Shown: positions 10,751 through 20,829 of the stretch, in pieces
Layout of the letters: the number at the start of each line of letters is the position of its first letter
Numbering within the stretch: position 1 is the stretch's first letter
Source of the DNA: Phytophthora colocasiae
Lineage: Eukaryota > Oomycota > Peronosporomycetes > Peronosporales > Peronosporaceae
Assembly: GCA_018806915.1 (NCBI GenBank)
Contig: JAGKQI010000040.1
Coordinates: 1,178,001-1,242,000 of the forward strand
Reading direction: 5' to 3'
Length of the DNA stretch: 64,000 bases
Made by a program: the position numbers and the translations under genes
The notes under the pieces: model-generated
What the model saw: the letters and a program-made list of their open reading frames with translations, nothing else
Databases searched by the model: none
What the model was told of the DNA's origin: nothing

Positions 10751-11310
10751 CGTGGGGTGGTGCTAGCTCGGGCTGCCGGAGATGACACAGGCACTTGACA
10801 ATGCCTCTAAGACGTGTCAATGTGCTCCTGAGCTTCTATTATACAACAACAGACTATTGCTACTCATGAGCCACATTAACTGGAAACGTGGAGAGCAATT
10901 TATTCAATACTTGTCAACCAGTAACGAAAGCACATTCGCTCCTCCAAATCTGGACGGAGATGGCGCCTTGGAATTCTTGTGAATCGCATGCACGCACCTG
11001 GATTCCTCAGCCCCAAACGCTCCGATCTCGGAGTCAGCAAGCGATGTTAAGCACCCAAGTCGCACCTTTCGGCCACAAAGGTACGCACGGTTTCTAAGCA
11101 GAAGAAATTCGGTACCCTACAACCTGAAGTTGAAGTTGTTTTCCTGCCTACCAGTCTAAACCGACTCGTTAGCTTCATACACTTCGCTCTTGCAACTTTT
11201 TAAACGATCACAATGCTTCATTGATCAATTCACCGCGCAAGTCCCAAGTGACCTCCGCCGCCCCAACTTACCCAGCTCTTGCTGAAGACTCCACCTCGCT
11301 TACTCAAGTC
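10751..11310. other. Intergenic upstream of AOX3
   Basis: About 560 bp between the transposon and the AOX3 start. The ORFs here are short and featureless. The stretch near 11020-11065 weakly resembles the internal control region of 5S rRNA but is not supported as a gene (see rejected items). Confidence 0.4.
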
Positions 11311-12312
11311 ATGCACTACGCAGCGACCGCCAAGATGATGGAGCGTTCCATCACGCAACAGTATTTCCGCCACCAGGCAACTACTCTGTTCAAGCACCAA
11401 CGGGCACTTTCCACAGCTTTCACCTCTCGCTTCGTATCGACTGCTGCTGTTCACCCGCCCAAGGTCGAAGAGCAAGTCTCCAATGAACCTCCCAACGTCA
11501 CCAATAAACCGGCCTACAAGGCTCATTTCAAGGCATCCACCTCTCGTCACCCACTCGGACCAACAACAGACGACGGGGAACCGATCTGGGAGAACCCGAT
11601 CAACCACGCGGTCTATGACCTCGACAAGATCTCCAACATGGAACAAACCCACCACCCTATCGTGAAAATGCACGAACGTGTTGCATTCTTAGCTGTCAAG
11701 GCGTTGCGAACGGGTTTCGACATCATCTCGGGCTATCGCGGCCCGGGCGGTGCCATGACTGAGAAGGACTGGCTCAACCGCGTTCTGTTTCTTGAGTCCG
11801 TGGCTGGTGTCCCTGGTATGGTCGGCGGTATGTTGCGTCACCTGCGCTCGCTACGTCTGCTCAAGCGTGACTACGGCTGGATCCACACTCTTCTCGAGGA
11901 AGCTGAGAACGAGCGCATGCACCTGCTCATCTTCATGAACATCAAGCAGCCCGGATATTTCTTCCGAGCGTTGGTGGTTGGTGCTCAGGGAGTCTTCTTC
12001 AATGGCTTCTTCCTCACCTACTTGGTCTCGCCCAAGACGTGCCATCGATTCGTGGGATACCTCGAAGAAGAGGCTGTCAAGACGTACACGTGTCTACTCA
12101 AGGATATTGAGGACGGGCACCTGGACGTGTGGAAGGAGAAGAAGGCGCCACTCATCGCGCAGACGTACTACAAGATCCCGGAGGATTCGTCCGTGTACGA
12201 CATGATCAAGTGTGTTCGCGCGGACGAGTGCAACCACCGCGACGTGAACCACGCATTTGCGGATCTGGACCAGAAGAAGGGCGTCAGTCCGTTCGTCTAC
12301 AGTCACCACTAA
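11311..12312 (+). CDS. Alternative oxidase, copy 3 (mitochondrial)
   Basis: Encodes 333 residues from ATG 11311. The frame is open further upstream but only from a TTG, so the first ATG is chosen. A basic, Ser/Thr/Ala-rich N-terminus of about 50 residues serves as the presumed mitochondrial presequence. All AOX motifs are present and identical to copy 2: LFLES, ENERMH, LEEEA, ADECNHRDVNH. The block 11588-12312 is nearly base-identical to the reverse complement of 3285-4013, forming a 0.7-kb inverted repeat with arms about 7.6 kb apart. Methyltransferase 3 follows 245 bp downstream in the same direction. Together with AOX1/relic 1 and AOX2/methyltransferase 2 this is the third such pairing. 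Confidence 0.96.
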   Translation: MHYAATAKMMERSITQQYFRHQATTLFKHQRALSTAFTSRFVSTAAVHPPKVEEQVSNEPPNVTNKPAYKAHFKASTSRHPLGPTTDDGEPIWENPINHAVYDLDKISNMEQTHHPIVKMHERVAFLAVKALRTGFDIISGYRGPGGAMTEKDWLNRVLFLESVAGVPGMVGGMLRHLRSLRLLKRDYGWIHTLLEEAENERMHLLIFMNIKQPGYFFRALVVGAQGVFFNGFFLTYLVSPKTCHRFVGYLEEEAVKTYTCLLKDIEDGHLDVWKEKKAPLIAQTYYKIPEDSSVYDMIKCVRADECNHRDVNHAFADLDQKKGVSPFVYSHH

Positions 12313-12557
12313 GTTGATGAGTCCATTTTGGCTCCACACTTCACTTCTGTTGTTGCACAGCGCAGCGAGGAAAGAATGCAGCAAAGCGTTGAAGTTTCTT
12401 GATAAGTTTTTTCATTGATAACGCAAGATGACACATGCTGGTTTCAGGCACAGATACCACTTGAAGTTTATCGTCAACAGGTTTTGCATACAGCAGGATA
12501 GTCTTCATTCTTAAATTCCTGTCCAAGTACGAAGTTACCTCGACGAACCCTACAGTC

Positions 12558-13431
12558 ATGGTCGATCGCGTGGCGATGATGCGGAAAAACTGGAGCAACT
12601 TCGCTGTGGTCTTCACCGAGACAGCGAACAAGCGCATGACTCTACAGTGCGCTCGAGAGCTACACTCTCACATGCAGTTGGATCGTGCTCAAAGTGTCCT
12701 AGAGATCGCAGCAGGCGCTGGACTGGGTTCCCTTGACATTGCCAAGTACCTGGTTGATGGCAGTTCGAAGCTGCCTCCAACCACTAAGCGGGTGTTCACC
12801 GTTACCGACTTGTCGCCAGTGATGGTCAACATGGCGAAGGAGAACTTCAACAGTGTGAACGACAGTGGTGTGGACATTCAATTCACAGAGGCAAATGGTC
12901 AAGACATGGCTCAAATCGCTTCTGGATCTGTGGATCGCTACGTCGCCAGTCTTTGCCTTCAACTCGCACCTGATCCCGACGCGATGCTCAATGAAGCGAT
13001 GCGAGTGTTAACAGCCAACGGCATCGCCGGGTTCACCATTTGGGGATCTCATTGACCGAAGCGGAACGTTCGCGATCAACGCAGCAGCTAACAAAGAGTT
13101 GGGACTAGAAGAGAACACGACGGAGCACTCCAACTTCATAATGGGGAGGAACTTACCAGCTTTACGTCGTAAATTCGCGCAGGCTGGTTTCAACCACGTG
13201 CAGATTTGGCCGTTCCAATGCATCGTGGAACTGTGGAGTGGTGAGGAATTCGCGAAACTGCACCGCGACATGTTTCCACTGGAACGTGGTCAAGAAAACT
13301 TGCAAGAACGTCGATTTGACATTGTAAAGCGTATGGCTGATGAATATCTGGCTGAAGGCACTCCAATCGGACTGGAAACATATATCATCGTTGCTAGAGC
13401 ATCGGTAGACAAGGCTAAAGCGATGCTGTAA
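12558..13431 (+). pseudogene. SAM methyltransferase, copy 3 (single frameshift, intronless)
   Basis: From ATG 12558 the frame encodes a homologue of methyltransferase 2 with motif I VLEIAAGAGLG and post-I VTDLSPVM. The frame ends at a TGA at 13053-13055, straight after GFTIWGS. One extra base near 13050-13056 explains this: the downstream frame continues the family sequence (AANKELGLEE, WPFQCIVELWSGEEFAKL) to a stop at 13431, and 874 nt is one base more than 291 codons. Either a young pseudogene or an assembly indel. The site of the copy-2 intron (after codon ANG) is uninterrupted here. Sequence is clearly diverged from copies 1 and 2, unlike the neighbouring AOX3 coding block. Confidence 0.85.
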
Positions 13432-13503
13432 CTTTCTTCATGATTATCAGATTATCAGATTTCCTTGTGGTACATGTATATTTCGCATTCAGTTGAATAA
13501 TAA

Positions 13504-13911
13504 ATGACCTCCCCTTCGCGCCGCATTGACGCTGTCCACCGCCATCTCTCGCCTATGAGCTACAAGTCCCCCGTGACGTCTCACATCCTGGATACGTCTC
13601 TTGGTCGTCCAGCTGCTGATGTGCGTGTGGAACTGCAGCAGTTCGTCAATGGCCAGTGGATCCGCGTCAATGAGGGACGGACCAACGCCGACGGACGCGT
13701 CTCCAGTCACTTGGTGCCGGAATCCTCAAGCTTCGAAGCGGGAACGTATCGGATGGTGTTCTACACTCAAGCATACTTCGAAGCCAATGGAGTTTCGGAG
13801 TTTTTCTACCCGGAAGTGACAATTGCATTCGTGGTGAAAGACCCCACTCAACACTACCATGTGCCTTTGTTAATTAACCCATTCGGGTATTCCACTTACC
13901 GTGGGAGTTAA
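13504..13911 (+). CDS. 5-hydroxyisourate hydrolase (transthyretin-like), probably peroxisomal
   Basis: 135 residues, close to the family length of 110-140. HIU hydrolase converts 5-hydroxyisourate, the product of urate oxidase, to OHCU in purine catabolism. Family signatures: SHILDTSLGRPAADV near residues 26-40, YFYPEV-type FFYPEVTIAF, HYHVPLLINPFGYSTYRGS at the C-terminus with the hallmark YRGS. The catalytic His residues lie in SHILD and HYHVPLL, and the C-terminal Tyr-Arg-Gly-Ser is complete. The N-terminal extension contains R7-I8-(x5)-H14-L15, a match to the PTS2 consensus, before a second ATG at 13558 that would start a cytosolic-length form. Peroxisomal targeting via PTS2 is known for HIU hydrolases of some animals; here it is inference. 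Confidence 0.95.
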   Translation: MTSPSRRIDAVHRHLSPMSYKSPVTSHILDTSLGRPAADVRVELQQFVNGQWIRVNEGRTNADGRVSSHLVPESSSFEAGTYRMVFYTQAYFEANGVSEFFYPEVTIAFVVKDPTQHYHVPLLINPFGYSTYRGS

Positions 13912-13960
13912 GACTTAAACTCAATGGTGGTTTCCTGTCCAAGATGTCGATTCATACACG

Positions 13961-15705
13961 TCAATCGCCATAGTCGTCTAAAGTAGAGACACCACTGAGA
14001 TCATCAGGGAGAGTTGGAGCTTCGTCCACTTCTGGATCAGGATCATCAAAGTCGTTCAGTTTGTCATCGTGAAGTGCTTGTAGTTGGTTGTTTGTAAAGC
14101 AGGAAGGGAGTGAAGCTTCGCCTTCCTTGTAATACGTTGGTGAGCAGATAACCTTCGACGTTGAAGATGTTCCAGTTCAGATCTCTCTTGGTTACTACTT
14201 ACTTCAAGAGCAGTTCCAGAAGATGGTCGTACTAGAGACGGCAATTTGGATGGTCTCATGATAGCAGCAGACAAAAGTCGCGTTTTGCGAGGTTTCACAG
14301 GTGTAGTACTTGATCCCAGATCTGAAGCAGAGTCGCGTGAAGGAGGCTTTGGAAGTAGCTGCTGGTAATAGGCTAACTCGCTTTTCGTCTTGGCAGTCTC
14401 CTGTGTAACTTGGTCCTTTGCAGCGACAATGAGACTGTTGAATTCCTCGAGATCTGCCTTCGTACTTGCGTCTAACACCACCGTTTCAGGGAACTGCTCA
14501 GCGTCTGCGATTGACGTTGGGGAAGTTCCGAGTGAAACCTTCAAGTTGTTCTGGTGCATTCGGCGGCGACGGAGCTTCAAAATTACCGCTTGAGCCTCGT
14601 GTAGGGATTGAACTCCAGCCACGACGGAGCTGGAAACTGTAGACAGTTGAGATACAGCCTGTCGCTCAATAGATGAAGGTCGTGATAAAGATGGCAATAG
14701 GTCCGAGTTCTTGGAATCTAACACCGATAGGGTCTCAGTGAAGCAGGGAGACGGTGCATTATGGTGCTGGGTGGAGTCTTTCTTGTTGGCGTTTCGCTCG
14801 AGTGCACTGAAGCGCCTCAAAGGAGGGGCTTTCACGTCCGGTAGTGACATTGGAAACAGTAGAGCGCTCTCTTGATCGGCTGAGAGTGATAGAGGTGCCT
14901 TGAGTTTCCAGGCATCGAGTTGGATCACCAGCTTACTTAATCGGGTATGAATGACAATTTGATCCTGGAAATTATCCCACGCGTAGTCGCTCTCGGATGC
15001 TTGCGGGGGGATAAATTTCACAGCGTACGTCTTTGGTGAGCGAAGCTTCAAAAGACACTCGAACGGAGCTGCAGACAGCTCAAACCGAGGTGTTGAAGGG
15101 ATCGAGATGATGATTGGGACCACCACATCTTCAGTCAAAGAGCTGTCGGGGTGGCGATCAAGTGAGACAGTAATTTCCTCTAAACATGCCTAGCAACATC
15201 GTTTAAGACGCAACGTTAGCGGCCGGCACAGTCAAAGAGACTTCTCGGCTCACCTCGGTGCAGCTGTAGCTATCGAAGAGCACTTGTCCCCGCGATGCAC
15301 AGAGCAGATACTCCTCCTCACCCACAAGGACCAACGTGGAGACTTTGTTTCTGTCGCTTTCGATCATTTCTGATGCAATTTCTCCAACGTTCTGAAAATA
15401 ATTCGCGCACATGTCGGTGTTGACTGCAACCCAGGAAGCTTGCAACTGGTTTTACTTCAGGGAAGAGGCGGGTACTGCGGATAAAAATCGTGACCGTTAT
15501 GCGGGACGGCTTCTGCGCAGTTTCCAAAGCTGTTCTTGCGCCAATACCCACTGACAAGAAAAATCCTCTCCAGTCTTGTCGAAATGTTCGAGGCTTGATA
15601 CAAATGGATTGAGCTGCGAAACGGTCTGCGAGCGAGAAGAACATTATCAAACGGCCGGGCGTTGATCCCAACGGCCGATTTTAGAAGATGCCTGCAACCA
15701 TGCAC
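13961..15705 (-). CDS. Multi-exon protein of unknown function, 5' end unresolved
   Basis: Three exons can be placed: 15254 up to about 15432, 14203-15189 and 13961-14152, joined by introns 15190-15253 (gtgagc...gctag) and 14153-14202 (gtaagt...cgaag). With these the frame stays open to a TGA at 13961 and ends in an acidic tail (DDPDPEVDEAPTLPDD). At least one more exon lies upstream between about 15450 and 15705, but two frames compete there. The middle exon begins with beta-rich sequence (PIIISIPSTPRFELSAAPFEC) followed by Ser/Arg-rich disorder and short basic helices. The start might belong to an MSP/ASH-type immunoglobulin-like domain, a guess only. I do not recognise the protein. It is tail-to-tail with HIU hydrolase and divergent from the FYVE gene. 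Confidence 0.6.
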
Positions 15706-15806
15706 ATCGTCAGTCGAGCAGGCATCGCAACGGATCAGCTATCGACGTTTGCCACTTCTCAATTTGTCCGGAGAAAGAGAAGGTTGACACTCTCGCTTGA
15801 TCCATA

Positions 15807-17145
15807 ATGGCCGATAGCCTTCCGCTCTCGTTCCCAGCCCTCTACAATTGTGCGCAGTCCGCTCGATCCGGTCCCAAAGTAATGTCTGGAGTCCCAGTGT
15901 CCGCATGGAGGAAGGACGACAAGGTATCGAGATGTGGAATCTGCTCGAAGAAGTTCGGGTTGCTGCGATGGAAACATCACTGTAGAGCTGTAAGTTGCCG
16001 GATTGTTTTTCGCCTCTGTTTCGAGTTACAAGGTGCTGATACGCTCGTTATTTTACTTACAGTGTGGGGACGTTTGCTGCCGTCGGTGTCTCGGTTTCTG
16101 CTTGGTAGATGTCCCAGAGCAAGGAGTTGACCTGGCATACACATGCGCTCGCTGTGTACAGAAGAACACGGCAAAACCCACACTCGTTGGGGAAGTGAGT
16201 TGGCCCTTCACTGAAGATTCTCAAGCTCCAAGACTGCAAATGAGTCGCTCAGCAGATTCTCTTGCAACGATGGTATTAAGTGACTGCACACCGTCTCCAA
16301 CTCCCGTCTCGCCCTGCTCTTTCTCGTGGTCCATTACGCCAACTACTTCGCCTCCCCAATGCTCACGAGTGTTCGATGTCGTTGTCAGCCAGTACCGTAA
16401 CCAGAAACTTCACTCCGTCTGCTCCCTACTCGTTGATTTTCTCGACTGCGTTGGTGGAGCTATCGTTCTCGTCCAAGACCAGCATCTCTGGATCATCGCA
16501 CATAAAGGACTCCACCCTCGCGTTCTCCACGACCCCACGTTCCTCTCCATTTGTAGCAGAGCACTCGGCACTCAAAACGCATTTACCGTGCCTGATTCGT
16601 CCAGTTCGACGCCCTCCACTTGCTCCTCCAATCCATCCACGTTTCAGTTCTTCGGGGCGTCTCCGTTGTTTGATGTTCGTGAAACCGCGGGTCCAGCGCT
16701 CGGGTGTATCGTAGCACTCGACACTCGTGTTCGTTCTGCTGCTGCCGCTGCTAAACTGGAAATTACTCTGGAAAATCTCGCAGATCACGTCATGGATCTG
16801 TTAGCACAGGAAGAAACAATACTGCGCATTTACGCGTCAGGAGATTTCAAGATCTTCGCTTCGAATGCAGATTTACCTGCATGTGGATCTTTTGACGGCT
16901 TCAGCTGCTCTTCAACTGCCGCTTCCGGGAACTCTCGCTTGTCGTCAATGCACTCGAAACCCCGTCGCTCCAGCAGTTTCGCGACAAGTGAGGATTTCTT
17001 CACTCGGAGTGGGAACTACAAAGGAGACGCAGCAGCATTTCGAAAAGCGGTTGACGTTGCTTTCCCCGCCCTGAATTCCAAGAAGGAACAGAAACGGCCG
17101 GCGCTGGCCAGTTCCAGTAGCGTCACGACCCTGAAAGCAGCATGA
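15807..17145 (+). CDS. FYVE zinc finger - GAF domain protein
   Basis: Exons 15807-15989 and 16063-17145 give 421 residues; the 73-nt intron has a gtaagt donor and ttacag acceptor, and splits the FYVE finger. FYVE motifs: WRKDD (34-38), C43xxC46, the phosphoinositide-binding RWKHHCRACG (54-63) and the later CxxC pairs through YTCARC. Residues about 165-320 resemble a GAF domain (LLVDFLDCVGGAIVLVQDQHLW...ALGCIVALD). The C-terminus is Ser-rich and low complexity. FYVE fingers bind PI3P on endosomes, so a trafficking role is inferred; the GAF ligand is unknown. FYVE-GAF combinations are, to my knowledge, common in oomycetes and rare elsewhere. Confidence 0.88.
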
Positions 17146-17260
17146 AACAAGAGCAGATAACTTACCTTACTCGTAAACTTCTCCGTGTACCTTGTTCAGC
17201 TTGTTTTGAGTAAATAATATTATTGACCAGAGTACAGTTACCACCGCAACATTCACCTTT

Positions 17261-20200
17261 TCACCGGTCGTAGCCCATATCACGTTGATACAAGGCTTTG
17301 TCACGTGCCGTGGGGCGATCAGCTAACCAATTACCACTGCTTGTCCGCCTCGCAAACTTCTTCTTCTTACGGATGTCAGTCGTCTCAAAAATGGCCTCCA
17401 AGTTGCAAGTATCCACGAAGTCCTGGAAGATCGCAGGCGACGGATTTGTGGCGTTTTTCCCGAACTGCGCATGTAAAATCTTGTTGAGATGGTCCCTCTG
17501 AGCCCACCTCGGCACCTTCTTCTTCCCGTGACGTCCCGAGTCTGAGTCACTGCTATCTCCACCAGAAGACTCTGCATTGTCCGACATCTCATAATTCACG
17601 ATCTCGGGCGAATGACTCTTAGGTGCTTGCTTGGCTGGTGCAGGAGACATCGGAGGCCTAGGCACATTCTTTGTCGAGGGTTTTGACGTTAGTTTCGGCG
17701 CTGGCGCTGACTTGGCAGATGTAAGTGCCTGTGGTGCCTTTGGCACTGGTTTCTGCACTGGTTTCTGCATGGGCGGCTTAGTCGTAGGCTGAGAGGTGTC
17801 GGATGCATGGACCAAACCGCGGTGTTTGTGCTGTGACGAAGTGGCTGTAGACTTCGAAGCCATAGCTGCGATCTTGGATTTCTTTTCCGCTGCAAGCATC
17901 GCGCGCTTCTTCTCTAGCCCTGCACGCATCTCCTTTAGCTTCTGCTGCCGTCGTCTAGCTAGTTCTGCCTCGCGTTTCTTCCGCTCGTTTAGTCTCTCTT
18001 GCTCTCGCTTCGTCTGAGCGTCTTTCTCGGTCTTTTCCTTCAACGCAGCAGCCTTCTTGTGCTCCTCCATTTTCTGCTTCAAAATTGCCTTTCGTTTCTC
18101 CTTCTCAAGCCTCTTCTTCTCCTCAGCCAATCGTGATCGCTCCGCAAGTTTCAGAGCATTTACCACGGGTGCACTACGGCCGTTGTTGCTTTCTTGAGGG
18201 TTCTCCTTCTCAAGCAAAGTCGTAAAAGAGTGCAAACCACTGACGAGATTCGCAATGGGTTTCCGCTTGGCACTGGCAGCTGTAGCAGCACCAGACCTTA
18301 AGGCATTTTCCACAACGGATGGCTCAGGGATCGACGACACTGTAGAGGATAGCGAGTCTGACCGATCGCGGGTGGACACAGGCTCAACAGCGTCTGCCGA
18401 TGGAAGGTCCGGTTTGTTAGCGCTCTTGGCTGCCCACAACTGGGTGGATTCAGTTGATTGTCCAGCAGTTAGGGGCATGGACTTCGCTGTCGATTTATCT
18501 GCTACCCGACGAGACGTTGACCGCTCTGCTTGCAGTTTGTCCTCCACGACGGAATATGTTGATCGGGGAGCCTTTGCCTTGAGCATCGAACTCTCGAAAG
18601 CGGACGAGACATCAGAGATACTTTCCACTTCTTGACGACGAGCCATCGACCGCATAAAATCGTTGTCTAAGGCTTCCTCTCTGGTCATCGCATCCTGTGG
18701 CCGAGTGTCGGTCACCAAGGCTGGGGAAATCGGTCGTTTAGTATCCGAAGCGGAACGAATGCTTTCAGCAGCAGTCGATATTTCAGAAGTAGGTGGGGAG
18801 ATCTGATCAGATGCAGGCTTTTCAGACAAAGCCACAGGCGTGTGAGCACTTTTCCGCTTCTCCTCAGCATACGAAGCACGCAACTTCGCCTTCAGTTGAT
18901 CCCTCTTCGCCCAAAAAGCCTTACTTGCTTTAGCTTCTTCAAGCCGCTTCTGAGCGGATAGCTTTGCAGCGGCCCGGAGCTTCTCGGCTTCTCGCTTAAC
19001 CGTCTCATCAAACTTTCGTTTTCTTCGCTGCTCCTCAGTCTCGCTGTCAGTTTTTGGTCGATCTTCGGGTGTAGTTGATGTAGACGAAAAAGCTGCAGGT
19101 GTAGTGGGGATTGCGGCCAACGGTTCAGCCTCTGACGGCGAATCTGATCTTGCCTGCTTGCTTTCTTCTCGTGGGGTGTACACCTCAGGGAGGGAAGGGG
19201 CTTTTTCGGGACTTAGGTCAGTCTGGTTCGAGTCTGCCTGCGAGAGCTCAACTATCATATTCACCTCGTCGTTAGCAGCAAAGCTGACCTTCCGATCCAG
19301 TCGTGCGGTGGGCGCTAATGATGAGGCCTTGCGCAGAATCGACTTCCTCTTCCATGCCAGTGGGCTTGTAAGCTCGCTCTTTCCACTCAGCTGTACCGAC
19401 TTTCGCTTCCGCGTGTCATCATCATGAGCAATTAGGCCTTCGGTTCTTTCTGCATTAGTGAACTCTATGCCATGTCGTGATGCAGAGTGATCGTTTTCCT
19501 CAAAATCGCGCTGGTTCTGGTCTGAATCCTCCTTAGAGGCAACTTCTCCAATATCCAACGCAGCAGACGCTGTTGATGGAGCCGGGTCTGTAGTTGCTGC
19601 TCCACTAGTATCTGATTTTCCATCCGTTGCAGATTCTACCAATGTCTGGGCAGCTTTCGGTGATGACTGACTTCGTGGGGACTTCGTAGATCCGACACTT
19701 TCCCGAACAATTTCATCCTCATCGTCATCGATGACAATCACCTCCGCCTCGTTTTCTTCCTGCTCCTGCTCCTGCTCTTCCTCCACCTTTATCAAGTGCG
19801 ACGTCTCTTTTTGCTCTTTCTCCAAAGCGTCCAGCAGTCGATCTAACAGCACAGCCTTCACTCCACTAGTTCTCAACCCTCTCTTCTTCAATTCCGTCCT
19901 CATCTCCACAACTTTGAGCTTCCAAGGGTTCTGCAGCAGATCCTCCGACGGACGTCCTCTCTTTCTGTTCTTCACAACTCCAACAGATTCCACACTCTGG
20001 CTTCTTGCATGTAGACGCATCGACAGCCTCGTGCTCATCCTTCTACCACTTGGAGCTTCATGAACTGGTACTGCGCTTTCCCGCCTGCTCTCAGTCTTTT
20101 GCTTCTTCTTAGCAGGTTCTAACGTCTTAAAAACGGGTTCTGATAAGCTTTACAAGGAAAATGACATCAAAATAAAGTACAAATACTGGTGTAAGTCTTC

Positions 20201-20427
20201 TAGGTAGCATAACGTGGATAAAAGACGGTATTTTACCTGGGATAAGGCGCTGGAGCAACTGGAGGTTTGTTCTTGAGTCGCGCCTTCAGCTCCATCGAAC
20301 GAGCGATCTGCTTCATCTCATCTCGCAGCCAGGACACGTTGTTTACGTGCTTCTCCTCCACATACGCCCAGTTGTCGCGCGCCAGGGCCTGCAGGTGACT
20401 GCGCACGCGTATCACGGCGTCGCCCAT
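17261..20427 (-). CDS. INCENP-like chromosomal passenger scaffold with SAP domain
   Basis: Exons 20237-20427 and 17261-20147 join to 1025 residues; the 89-nt intron (gtaaaa...gtaaag) was placed by frame, and the large exon is open past its first ATG. The first exon (HVNNVSWLRDEMKQIARSME) suits the N-terminal helix by which INCENP binds Survivin/Borealin. A SAP DNA-binding motif follows at about 137-172 (KLKVVEMRTELKKRGLRTSG). The middle is long and disordered. A charged single-helix stretch rich in EKK/ERK occupies about 730-830. The C-terminus is an IN-box (VPRWAQRDHLNKIL...FVDTCNLEAIFE) ending in GYDR, the Aurora-kinase-binding and activating region. Role: scaffold of the chromosomal passenger complex at centromeres and midzone. 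Confidence 0.88.
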
Positions 20428-20829
20428 GTTGCCTCTTCTTGTCTGCAAGAGCGCGCAAATATTTGAAATGAAAAAGAGTTAGCCGAATGTTGCCCGAAGG
20501 GAGACCTTCTTATGGTGAATTTTGTTCCATAAGGGAGAATTTTGTGGGATCAAAAATGAAAATTCACATTGGCGAGCACCTTTGATGCTGGCCGTGGCTT
20601 GCTATAATGCACTGCTCCACCCGCTCCAGTTGCTGTCGTCACAGCCTCCTGCTCTGTTCTGCTACTGTCTATACTAATAGTAGTGTCTATACTGGCACTT
20701 CGGGTATCCTGCTCTCGCTTTTCGTCCGCCACTGCTAATCGGTCGTATCGTCACGGTTTTGGTGCGGGATGACCTGCTTGCACACGGACTAACGGCCTTG
20801 ACTTGCACGTTCCTCAGCCCCCAAGAGTG
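20428..20829. other. Intergenic between INCENP and RAS fusion gene
   Basis: A 60-codon minus-strand frame (20550-20732) rich in Ser, Thr and acidic residues begins only at GTG. It could be a 5' exon or leader of the INCENP transcript, but nothing decides this. Confidence 0.35.

Noticed and set aside
10990..11095. Possible 5S rRNA gene or 5S-derived SINE
   Set aside because: Only a short stretch around gatctcggag and gatgttaagcacc is reminiscent. The 5' and 3' stems do not pair and no T-run terminator follows. A covariance-model search would settle it.
15457..15705. A confident N-terminal exon for the unknown gene at 13961
   Set aside because: Two frames overlap here and neither connects to the next exon with a clear donor-acceptor pair, so I left the 5' end open.
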